Assembly: GCA_000715855.1 (NCBI GenBank)
Contig: KL571312.1
Location: 32,210-40,139 of the forward strand
Reading direction: 5' to 3'
DNA: 7,930 bases
Source of the DNA: Actinoplanes liguriensis
GTDB taxonomy: Bacteria > Actinomycetota > Actinomycetes > Mycobacteriales > Micromonosporaceae
Below the pieces are notes generated by a model. The model ran no database searches, was not told the DNA's origin, and was given only the letters and a program-made list of their open reading frames with translations. Each line of letters begins with the position of its first letter. Positions within the stretch are counted from its first letter, which is position 1. Shown here piece after piece: positions 1 through 5,642 of the stretch. The translations under genes and the position numbers were made by a program.

Positions 1-23
1 ATAGGCAATGAAGAATTTGATCG

Positions 24-53
24 CGATGTGACGCGCTGGCACGCGCCACATCG
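24..53 (-). terminator. Terminator hairpin after pyrE
   Basis: The arms 24-35 and 42-53 form a 12-bp stem with a 6-nt loop, starting about 12 nt beyond the pyrE stop. Read as minus-strand RNA the stem is unbroken, with one G-U pair. Read as plus-strand RNA the same position is an A-C mismatch, so the structure favours pyrE transcripts. A moderately T-rich stretch follows on the minus strand (positions 20-5) without a classic U-tract. Confidence 0.6.
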
Positions 54-64
54 AGCCCGGTCGG

Positions 65-595
65 TCAGGAAGCGGCGGCGTCCAGATCTGCCCTGGTCAG
101 CAGCGCGCGGAGGGTGATGCCGTCGTCGGCGAGCGCCTGGGCGCCACCCTCTCCCCGGTCGATCACGCAGAGCGCGTGGTCCACGTGCGCGCCCAGTTTG
201 CGCAGCTCGCCGGTGGAGATGACGACCTGGCCGCCGGAGGTCACGACGTCCTCGACGACCAGCACGCGGCGGCCGGCGACCTCGGCGCCCTCGGCGAGTC
301 GGGCCGTGCCGTACTTCTTCGCCTCCTTGCGGACGAAGGCAGTGGGGAGCTGGGCGTGCCGGGCGAGTGCGGTGACCACCGCGATGCCGCCCATCTCCAG
401 GCCGGCGAGCACCTCGGTGCCCTCGGGGATCAGCACGGCGAGTCGCTCGGCGAGTTTGTCGAGGAGGACGGGGTCGGCCTCGAACTGGTACTTGTCGAAG
501 TATTCGTTGGCGATGCGGCCGGAACGCAGCGTGAATTCGCCGGTCAGACGGCTTACGGAGCGAACCTGACGGGCGAGGTCGATGGAGTCAGTCAC
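65..595 (-). CDS. pyrE: Orotate phosphoribosyltransferase
   Basis: This cytoplasmic enzyme of de novo pyrimidine synthesis joins orotate to PRPP to give orotidine 5'-phosphate (OMP) and pyrophosphate. The 176-residue protein shows the type I phosphoribosyltransferase PRPP loop VLVVEDVVTSGG at residues 111-122, with the acidic pair E115-D116. It also shows the lysine-rich catalytic segment FVRKEAKKYGT at 88-98, and LAGLEMGG at 63-70, which fits the pyrophosphate-binding loop. Its length suits the short actinobacterial and archaeal form rather than the roughly 213-residue E. coli enzyme. The start is GTG at 595; the upstream Shine-Dalgarno is weak (GGGA at short spacing). The gene stands alone, is divergent from the small membrane protein at 746, and ends just before a hairpin terminator. 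No attenuator or PyrR-type leader was recognised in the 150-nt upstream region. Confidence 0.95.
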   Translation of the reverse strand: MTDSIDLARQVRSVSRLTGEFTLRSGRIANEYFDKYQFEADPVLLDKLAERLAVLIPEGTEVLAGLEMGGIAVVTALARHAQLPTAFVRKEAKKYGTARLAEGAEVAGRRVLVVEDVVTSGGQVVISTGELRKLGAHVDHALCVIDRGEGGAQALADDGITLRALLTRADLDAAAS

Positions 596-730
596 AAGGT
601 CCCAGCTTGTCAGGCCGTGGTATGTCGGCGCGCAGCACCCCGGTCGTCACCCGTTAGCGTCATTGATCTCTGCAATACGGCATTCTATGTCTGTTTGGGG
701 TAGTTTTCGCCTAATTAGCGGCTTGTGCCC

Positions 731-737
731 GGAAGGA
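731..737 (+). promoter_or_regulatory. Shine-Dalgarno that fixes the start at 746
   Basis: GGAAGGA lies 8 nt before GTG 746. An alternative in-frame GTG at 725 has no such site and would lie upstream of this one, so 746 is chosen. A TAGTTT hexamer at 701-706 could be the -10 element, but no convincing -35 was found. Confidence 0.65.
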
Positions 738-745
738 ACATTGCT

Positions 746-1042
746 GTGACGCCCTTCGCCATCCTCTTCCTGCTCGCCTTCGCCGGATCGTCGTGCTTCG
801 CGCTCGGCCGGGCCTTCGGTCGGGGCGAGCGTTATGAGCGCGGCTACCGGGAGGGCTTCCGCGATGGCGAGACCGGTTCGCTGGCCCGTGCCACCCGGTT
901 GATGCAACTCGGCGAGCGTCAGACGATCGCACCGGTCGTGGAGACCATGCTGGGGCCCTACTCCGTGCCGCAGCAGATGGTGCCGCGCCCGGTCGGCCCC
1001 GCGCTGGCCGGAGTTCCGGTCCGCCCGCAGTTCGCCGTCTGA
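746..1042 (+). CDS. Small single-pass membrane protein, function unknown
   Basis: I do not recognise this family. The 98-residue product begins with one hydrophobic segment (residues 3-21), followed by a strongly charged stretch, GRGERYERGYREGFRDG, at 25-41. The remainder is proline-rich (about 72-96) and probably disordered. The topology fits a membrane anchor with a cytoplasmic tail (positive residues after the helix). Cys17 is not in a lipobox, because the -3 position is glycine. The GTG start at 746 is supported by a good Shine-Dalgarno. Third codon positions are mostly G/C, which supports real coding. The gene is divergent from pyrE, convergent with the Tat-signal protein gene, and followed by a 15-bp terminator stem. 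Nothing in the sequence gives a function. Confidence 0.75.
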   Translation: MTPFAILFLLAFAGSSCFALGRAFGRGERYERGYREGFRDGETGSLARATRLMQLGERQTIAPVVETMLGPYSVPQQMVPRPVGPALAGVPVRPQFAV

Positions 1043-1096
1043 TCGGCATGGCCGGACGAATCGGCTCTGCGGATGCCCGTCGAGCCACTGAGGATG

Positions 1097-1137
1097 GATC
1101 GGGTCCGGCCCTTTGCACATAGGGGCCGGACCCGATC
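1097..1137. terminator. Bidirectional terminator between convergent genes
   Basis: A perfect 15-bp inverted repeat (1097-1111 and 1123-1137) encloses an 11-nt loop. It lies between the stop of the small membrane protein (1042) and the stop of the convergent minus-strand gene (1162). There is no T-tract on either side, as is common for terminators in high-GC actinomycetes. It can serve both transcripts. Confidence 0.75.
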
Positions 1138-1161
1138 TGCGGAGACCCGCGTCGGTGCGGC

Positions 1162-2217
1162 CTAGGCGTAGACCGAGTCCTGACGGGAAAGGCTGTTCAT
1201 GCCGGTGTCGCGTCGAGTGGGCGAATCGCCGAGCGAGCTCAAGCTCACCACCGGGTGCTTGATGGAGAGCAGCGCGCCCACCGGACGGATCAGCTCCGGC
1301 TTCAGATCGACAGTGAGCACGTCACCGGCCGCCAGCCTGTCCAGGACTCGCCAGTCCGTCTGGTACACGGCGCCGTCGCGGAAAGCGCGTAGCCGGGAAA
1401 CCTTGGTCCGGACCTTCTTCCCGTTCAGCCGTACGGCGTCGACGCGCAGCTCCTGAACCAGACGAGGATCGACGGACACCGTGAAACCCGGCTGTGCGGG
1501 GGCCGCGCCCGGTCCCACGCTGCGCAGTGTCACCTGGATCGGGCAGTAGTAGGAGAACTCGGCATCCGGGCCCCAACTGTGCCGGACCCATCCGCCGTCC
1601 AGCGCGATGCCCCAGGGCGTGGCGCCCTTGCCGGCTCTCCCCGCTGCGGTCGGCCGCAGACTTCGACGGGCGTGCGCGGTCCGGCTCGTCGCCGGCAGTT
1701 CGGCCGAGGCGTCCACCGACCTGCGAACGAGGTCGTTCGGGTACGACACCTGCCGCGCTGTCCCCACGACGGCCACCAATCCCGTGCTGCCATCCGCTGA
1801 CAGCGGCACCGCCTCCCGCAACGTGATGGTGCAGACGTCCTGCCCGGCCGCGTCGGCGTCACTGACCGTCTCGCTGGTCACCGGTAGGAGCCTGCCCTGC
1901 AGTGTCACCGCGGGCGGCTCGACGAGCGCGTAGATCCGGCGATCGTAGGTGACCTTCAACCGCGTTCCGGCCGGCAGTGGGCTGCTGCTACCCACCTGGA
2001 CTGCGAGCTGCCGCGGCACCGTGGTCACCGTTGTCGAGCCGTCCGACGAGAGGACGGCGACCGGGTCGCCACCGACAACCTCGAGGTCGACGGCGGCCGG
2101 CGCGGCCGAAGCCGGTGCTCCGGAGACGCCGAGATCGACCACCGCGACCCCGATCGTCATACCGGTGGCCGCCAGCAGGTTTCGCCGGGTGATTCCGATG
2201 CCAGTTTGCTCCGCCAT
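1162..2217 (-). CDS. Tat-signal secreted protein of unknown function
   Basis: The 351-residue product begins with a twin-arginine signal: ITRRNLLAA at residues 9-17, a hydrophobic core to about residue 31, and a likely signal-peptidase site ASA at 36-38. The mature part has no domain I can name. It looks rich in beta strands, has two cysteines (C129, C225), and carries a basic Ser/Arg/Ala-rich linker at about 176-200 that splits it into two halves. ATG 2217 is preferred because GGAGAGAAGG lies just upstream. ATG 2238, seven codons earlier, is possible and sits 2 nt after the stop of the upstream gene, so translational coupling is likely either way. The long open frame further upstream (to 2553) only overlaps the DUF1906 gene. 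It probably forms an operon with that gene and acts outside the membrane. Confidence 0.8.
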   Translation of the reverse strand: MAEQTGIGITRRNLLAATGMTIGVAVVDLGVSGAPASAAPAAVDLEVVGGDPVAVLSSDGSTTVTTVPRQLAVQVGSSSPLPAGTRLKVTYDRRIYALVEPPAVTLQGRLLPVTSETVSDADAAGQDVCTITLREAVPLSADGSTGLVAVVGTARQVSYPNDLVRRSVDASAELPATSRTAHARRSLRPTAAGRAGKGATPWGIALDGGWVRHSWGPDAEFSYYCPIQVTLRSVGPGAAPAQPGFTVSVDPRLVQELRVDAVRLNGKKVRTKVSRLRAFRDGAVYQTDWRVLDRLAAGDVLTVDLKPELIRPVGALLSIKHPVVSLSSLGDSPTRRDTGMNSLSRQDSVYA

Positions 2218-2219
2218 GG

Positions 2220-2229
2220 CCTTCTCTCC
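2220..2229 (-). promoter_or_regulatory. Shine-Dalgarno for the Tat-signal protein
   Basis: On the minus strand GGAGAGAAGG ends 2 nt before ATG 2217; its GGAG core is 8 nt away. The alternative ATG 2238 has only a weak AGG overlapping the preceding stop codon. This favours 2217 as the main start. Confidence 0.6.
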
Positions 2230-2240
2230 GTTGTTCATGG

Positions 2241-4574
2241 TCACCTGGCCGCAAATTCCGTAGCGACATCGACGAATGCCTCGGCGATGTCGCTCTTCAC
2301 CTGGTTCGGCACCAGCCCGATCGTGAGGTAGCCGCTGTTCAGGAAGGACTGCGTCCACAGCCCGTTCCGGGCGGCCACCAGCATGACGTCGCCGTCGTAG
2401 AAGAAGATGCTGGACGCGGACTCCACGCGTTCGGAGCGGGTTCCACCGAAGCGGGTGTTGAGGAACGTGCTCCATCGGCTCTTCGCCGCGGTCCGATCCG
2501 AGTAGTACTCGCGGAACAGGTCGGACAGCTTGGCGTCCGACTTCGCCAGGCATCGTTCACCGACGACGAGCGCGTCCATGTCGGCCATGAAATCGCCGAT
2601 GTCGAAGAAGCCGGAGGCGGCCATGTCGGCGATGTATCGCTTGCCGAAGTCGTACGCGAAGGTGGCCGACTCGCCGGCGACGCAGAAGCTGCCCAGCACA
2701 GAAATCAGGTCGCCGCCCCAGCCACCGATGTCGCCCAGATTCGCCTTCCCCGTTCCGGGGGTCGGGACTTCATGGTTCATCACTCCGCCGAACGAGGCGC
2801 CGAAGTGATCGAGGTCGACGTTACGGAACAGCACGGGATCACGCAGCTGCGCGGCGTCCGGACGGCCGGGATAGCTGTTGACGTAGTCGATCCACTCCTG
2901 ATCCAGGTAACCGAAGGTGTCTTGTGAGCCCGTGAACTCGTAGAGGTCGTGCCGCTTCCGCAGGTACTGCGCGACCAACTCGGGCATTCCACGACTCAGA
3001 TTGCCCTTCTCGACCCACTGGAGCGCCCGTGCCTCCAGCCAGATCAGGTAGGTGTAGACCGCGTCGTTCGGGTCCCGCGGGCGGCTGACGCTGTTGAAGC
3101 CGAGGTCGGCCCCGGAAGCGATGTCGTTGTCGATCTCGAAGGCGTCGGTGCCACTGCCGACGGTCAGATTCGTGATCTGGTCGAACGCCCAGTTCTTCGG
3201 CAGCGGATAGCCGAGGTTGCCGCTGTAGCCCCAGGACATGCCGCTGACAAAACTGCTGCTGGTGAGCCCGGCCCGGGCAAGCTGGATGCAGACGTTGCGA
3301 CAGCCGTAGACGCCGATCCCGTAGTCGTCGTTCATCGCCGCGTTGATGCCCTGGAAGTGCGGGATCACGGCACTGGTGATCTCGGTGTCGAGCGCATCGA
3401 AGTCGACCGAGAAGTACAGGGTGGTGCCGACGGGAACGGTGAAGCTCTTCGCCGCGGCATACGCCGCCTGTCCCGCGGTGAAGCCCTGGTCGTAGCTGAA
3501 GTAGGTGACCTTGTCGCCATACTCCTGGTAGAGGGGGAAAATCGACATGCCGTTGTCGAAGATCAGGGCGATCTCCGAGTTGGTGAGCACCTTGTTCGTT
3601 CCGCCGGTGAGATAGCGCCCGACATACTTGACGCCCCGAGTCCTCAGCGTGGCGATCTTCGCGCTGGTCAGCGGATACATGACGTCGATTGCGGTGCCCG
3701 TGCGGTCGGGATCGCCGGTGGACAACAGCAGGGACATCCAGGTCTGGTAGTCACCGGCGCCGGTCTTCGGCAGCTTGCTGAACTCCTGGAACTCCTGGAC
3801 CACGGAGGCCAGCCCCGAGGTGAAGGTCGTAGACGCGTTCTGCCAGACGTTGGGGTAGCCGTTGAACGTCAGAGCGGCGCGGAACAGTTGCAGGAAGATT
3901 GCAGTGCCACCGTTCACCGACACTGTCGCCTGCGCTTTGATGGCCGATCGGGTGCCGCCGCCGATGACGCCGTCCGCGCCGCTGTCACCCAGCCCGAGCG
4001 AGTACTGCAAGGCTTTCGCCAGCGACTGCTGAACGCCGCGGGAGAAATGACCGTCGCAGGGCCCGATGGCGAAGTTGGCCCGCTGGTAGAACTTCCCGTT
4101 CAGCCAGCGCTGAGCGGCCAGGACGTCGGCGTCCCCACCGTTCACCGAGATGTAGGCGTCCATGGTGAGCAGTGCCTTGAACACCTTCGGCTCGACCGCG
4201 ACGAGGTTGACACCGCTGCCGATACCCATGTTCCCGACGGCCGCGGTGAGTCCGGCCTGTGTGCCGTTGCTGAACGTGCCGTCGAGGTCGCCACCGCTGT
4301 AGCCCTTGCAGTAGAGCGCGGCCTCGGCGATCGTTCTCATTCTCATGTTGGACGAGGTCAGGCCGACGTTGCCGTAAGCCTGCAACTTCGCCAGGGTGGT
4401 CGGCCCGAACGTGTCCGACAGCGCGGTGATGCCGAGCTCGCTCTGTAACGCGCGGGTCAACGAGTACATGGTGCCCCAGCCGGTGCTCCCGTCCTCCGCG
4501 CATCGCACGTACCCGGAGATCGAGCCGTAGGTGGCGTTGACCCACCGTTGAGCCTTCAAGACCATTTCATCCAC
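2241..4574 (-). CDS. DUF1906 (Rv2525c-like) protein with peptidoglycan-binding-like repeats
   Basis: The product has 777 residues. Residues 1-287 form about four peptidoglycan-binding-like repeats, with signatures such as AQRWVN (8-13), DGTFSNGTQ (98-106), AQRWLNGKF (154-162) and DGVIGGGTRSAI (201-212); the phrase SVNGG recurs at 143 and 219. Residues about 294-496 match the DUF1906/Rv2525c glycoside-hydrolase-like TIM barrel, with AIDVMYP (295-301), FPLYQEYG (346-353) and LYFSVDFDALD (386-396); D297, D391 and D393 are candidate catalytic acids. Residues about 500-777 are unassigned. The start is GTG 4574, with AGGAG 5 nt upstream. The open frame runs on to 4742, but that extension is arginine-rich and does not look like protein. 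No signal peptide, Tat motif or membrane segment is visible, which is odd for a wall-targeting protein. It probably binds or processes cell-wall glycan; the substrate is unknown. The Tat-signal gene follows immediately. Confidence 0.88.
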   Translation of the reverse strand: MDEMVLKAQRWVNATYGSISGYVRCAEDGSTGWGTMYSLTRALQSELGITALSDTFGPTTLAKLQAYGNVGLTSSNMRMRTIAEAALYCKGYSGGDLDGTFSNGTQAGLTAAVGNMGIGSGVNLVAVEPKVFKALLTMDAYISVNGGDADVLAAQRWLNGKFYQRANFAIGPCDGHFSRGVQQSLAKALQYSLGLGDSGADGVIGGGTRSAIKAQATVSVNGGTAIFLQLFRAALTFNGYPNVWQNASTTFTSGLASVVQEFQEFSKLPKTGAGDYQTWMSLLLSTGDPDRTGTAIDVMYPLTSAKIATLRTRGVKYVGRYLTGGTNKVLTNSEIALIFDNGMSIFPLYQEYGDKVTYFSYDQGFTAGQAAYAAAKSFTVPVGTTLYFSVDFDALDTEITSAVIPHFQGINAAMNDDYGIGVYGCRNVCIQLARAGLTSSSFVSGMSWGYSGNLGYPLPKNWAFDQITNLTVGSGTDAFEIDNDIASGADLGFNSVSRPRDPNDAVYTYLIWLEARALQWVEKGNLSRGMPELVAQYLRKRHDLYEFTGSQDTFGYLDQEWIDYVNSYPGRPDAAQLRDPVLFRNVDLDHFGASFGGVMNHEVPTPGTGKANLGDIGGWGGDLISVLGSFCVAGESATFAYDFGKRYIADMAASGFFDIGDFMADMDALVVGERCLAKSDAKLSDLFREYYSDRTAAKSRWSTFLNTRFGGTRSERVESASSIFFYDGDVMLVAARNGLWTQSFLNSGYLTIGLVPNQVKSDIAEAFVDVATEFAAR

Positions 4575-4579
4575 GGAGA

Positions 4580-4584
4580 CTCCT
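4580..4584 (-). promoter_or_regulatory. Shine-Dalgarno for the DUF1906 gene
   Basis: AGGAG on the minus strand lies 5 nt before GTG 4574. It decides the start against the longer open frame reaching 4742, whose extra 56 residues are mostly Arg and Pro. Confidence 0.65.
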
Positions 4585-4598
4585 GAGTAGAACTGTGC

Positions 4599-4778
4599 AT
4601 GGCAAAGCCCACGGCGATCCCGCAGGGTTCGAAGGGGCCGTGGGCGACGGGTGACAGGCCGGCGTGGCCGCCGATCAGGGCGTGGGCGGGCCAGACGACG
4701 GGCGAGTGGCCGGTCTCCGCGCATGCGATGGGCGGGAGCCACTGCCTACGAGGACCATATAGCGACGATCGTGGATAG
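4599..4778 (+). CDS. Possible 59-residue ORF, uncharacterised
   Basis: This is an uncertain call. From ATG 4599 to TAG 4776-4778 an open frame encodes a Trp/Gly/Pro-rich peptide with no recognised family and no signal peptide. Nearly every third codon position from 4599 to about 4746 is G or C, and this bias starts at the ATG, as expected for a real actinomycete gene; the last eleven codons lose it. The same base column would also be the third position of a minus-strand frame, but that frame has no usable start codon. No Shine-Dalgarno precedes the ATG; TAGAAC at 4587-4592 is only a partial -10. The start lies 24 nt from the divergent GTG 4574. It may instead be a decayed coding remnant inside the leader of the DUF1906 gene. 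Confidence 0.33.
   Translation: MAKPTAIPQGSKGPWATGDRPAWPPIRAWAGQTTGEWPVSAHAMGGSHCLRGPYSDDRG
4607..4645. other. Inverted repeat in the DUF1906 leader
   Basis: Perfect 9-bp arms at 4607-4615 and 4637-4645 enclose a 21-nt loop. In minus-strand RNA the hairpin is followed by UUU and then, about 22 nt later, by the Shine-Dalgarno of the DUF1906 gene. It could act as a leader structure or weak attenuator. It also overlaps the possible small ORF, so it may be only a by-product of GC-rich coding sequence. Confidence 0.3.
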
Positions 4779-4783
4779 GTAAA
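4756..4783 (-). promoter_or_regulatory. Candidate promoter of the DUF1906 / Tat operon
   Basis: On the minus strand TTTACC (4783-4778) and TATATG (4761-4756) are separated by 16 nt. Each matches four of six positions of the vegetative -35 and -10 consensus. Transcription would start near 4749 and give a leader of about 175 nt. Support is from sequence resemblance only. Confidence 0.35.
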
Positions 4784-4808
4784 GTCCCTTGGGTGAGCCA
4801 GGAATTTA

Positions 4809-4837
4809 TTTACGCGGAGCGCCCAGGGTGATAATAT
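4809..4837 (+). promoter_or_regulatory. Candidate promoter of the small membrane protein gene
   Basis: TTTACG (4809-4814) and TAATAT (4832-4837) are separated by exactly 17 nt. The predicted transcription start falls at about 4844, which is the TTG start codon itself, implying a leaderless mRNA. It is arranged back to back with the candidate promoter of the DUF1906 operon. Confidence 0.45.
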
Positions 4838-4843
4838 GCAGCC

Positions 4844-5200
4844 TTGTTGTCAATACTCGCGGACTTTCCACTCGCCTTTCTTGTGCCAGTCGTGATGCTC
4901 GCAGTCTGGATAGCGCGATGGATCACCGGCCGCAGGATCGGCTTGAGGTTCTACCTGTCGGCCGCCGCCGGAGCGGTGTCGAGCATTCCGGCGGGCCTGC
5001 TGTTCGCCTGGTTGCAGGGGCCGTGTCACAGCTCTGACCAGGGGATCTGGGCCTGTGGCTACTCTGAGGCGCTCATCGTCGGCGTGCTGAGCGCAGTCCT
5101 CTCCACGGGTTGTCTGGTGGGGCTTCTGCTCCTCACCGCCTTCCTCCGGATGTTCGGTCTGGGGCCGGGTTCTGTTGACCAGCCGCATCCAGAGCGTTAA
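4844..5200 (+). CDS. Small three-helix membrane protein, function unknown
   Basis: I do not recognise the family. The 118-residue product has three hydrophobic segments at about residues 8-27, 36-58 and 76-104. The basic loop TGRRIGLR (28-35) between the first two should be cytoplasmic. That puts the loop between helices 2 and 3, with C61 and C71, outside, where a disulfide is possible. The C-terminus is short and polar. The frame is closed by a TAA at 4832, so the start must lie downstream; TTG 4844 is the first candidate and TTG 4847 the next. No good Shine-Dalgarno is present, but a promoter-like element ends 6 nt before TTG 4844, which fits leaderless translation. The gene stands alone between the DUF1906 operon and tRNA-Pro, and its regulation is unknown. 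Confidence 0.65.
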   Translation: MLSILADFPLAFLVPVVMLAVWIARWITGRRIGLRFYLSAAAGAVSSIPAGLLFAWLQGPCHSSDQGIWACGYSEALIVGVLSAVLSTGCLVGLLLLTAFLRMFGLGPGSVDQPHPER

Positions 5201-5448
5201 TGCATTCACCTATTAAAATGCCTATGGCGTACGTCATGGCGCCGACTCGCATTTTGGGTCAGCGGCACAAGCATTTTTAATGTAAGGCCCTGTTTCTCGG
5301 TGTGGAAAGCGCTTCAGCGGTCGGCAGGGCGAGGCGGGCTGATGGAGACCGGCACCGCCGGATCTGCCCGCGCGCGACGTGGGGGCGAGTGATCTACGGA
5401 CGGCCGCCGGCCCGGTCGTTGCGGCGGTTTCGCTCGCGGACAAAGCGA
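5201..5448. other. Non-coding stretch with AT-rich patch
   Basis: This stretch between the small membrane protein and the tRNA terminator has no convincing gene; open frames crossing it lack codon bias. Positions 5201-5282 are unusually AT-rich and carry the 7-mer GCATTTT at 5249-5255 and 5271-5277, with its reverse complement at 5215-5221. Arms 5212-5221 and 5271-5281 form an imperfect inverted repeat with a 49-nt spacer. From 5290 the sequence returns to high GC with only short weak hairpins. Confidence 0.5.
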
Positions 5449-5482
5449 AAGGCCCGGCTTCCGTTTCCGGAAACCGGGCCTT
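5449..5482 (-). terminator. Terminator of tRNA-Pro
   Basis: Arms 5449-5457 and 5474-5482 form a perfect 9-bp GC-rich stem with a 16-nt loop, which itself contains a short palindrome. On the minus strand the stem starts 9 nt after the tRNA CCA end and is followed by TCGCTTTG, after a stem ending in TT. It is well placed to end tRNA transcription. Confidence 0.65.
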
Positions 5483-5491
5483 ACTGCAGCC

Positions 5492-5568
5492 TGGTCGGGG
5501 TGGCGGGATTTGAACCCACGGCCTCTACGTCCCGAACGTAGCGCGCTACCAAACTGCGCCACACCCCG
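5492..5568 (-). tRNA. tRNA-Pro(CGG)
   Basis: The minus strand folds into a complete cloverleaf. The acceptor arm is CGGGGTG (5568-5562) paired with CACCCCG (5502-5496), the discriminator is A5495, and CCA is encoded at 5494-5492. The anticodon stem CTACG/CGTAG encloses the loop TTCGGGA, giving anticodon CGG, which reads proline CCG codons. The T-arm contains GGGTTCAAATCCC. CCG is a frequent proline codon in GC-rich genomes. A -10 element lies 15 nt upstream of the mature 5' end and a terminator lies directly downstream, so it can be a single-gene unit. Confidence 0.97.
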
Positions 5569-5582
5569 TTGCTACGAGGAGA

Positions 5583-5612
5583 ATACTAGCGGACCTGGCC
5601 GCAGGCTCGAAA
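5583..5612 (-). promoter_or_regulatory. Candidate tRNA-Pro promoter
   Basis: On the minus strand TAGTAT (5588-5583) is a good -10 element. TTTCGA (5612-5607), 18 nt upstream, is a weak -35. The predicted start near 5576 would leave a leader of about 8 nt for RNase P to remove. No strong terminator separates the tRNA from the phosphoesterase gene upstream (only a 5-bp hairpin at 5627-5639), so read-through is also possible. Confidence 0.5.
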
Positions 5613-5642
5613 TCCGGGATCCCCTCGCAACGTTTGCGCAGG

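Noticed and set aside
1162..2553. Longer version of the Tat protein starting at 2553
   Set aside because: The extension overlaps the end of the DUF1906 gene in another frame, and the Tat signal would be internal.
2949..4448. 499-codon plus-strand open frame
   Set aside because: It is antisense to the DUF1906 gene, whose domains are clear; the open frame is a by-product of GC-rich codon use.
4619..4640. tRNA T-arm-like GGGTTCGAA
   Set aside because: No acceptor or anticodon arms surround it; it lies in the loop of an inverted repeat.
2241..4742. Longer version of the DUF1906 protein starting at 4742
   Set aside because: The extra 56 residues are almost all Arg and Pro with poor third-position bias, and a good Shine-Dalgarno precedes GTG 4574.
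5301..5316. LacI-family operator-like palindrome AAGCGCTT (5307-5314)
   Set aside because: Symmetry stops after 8 bp, the flanks do not match a 14-bp operator, and no sugar-use gene or LacI-type regulator is nearby.
5302..5541. Plus-strand open frame running into the tRNA
   Set aside because: Its end is the complement of tRNA-Pro, a well-known false-gene pattern, and the rest lacks coding bias.
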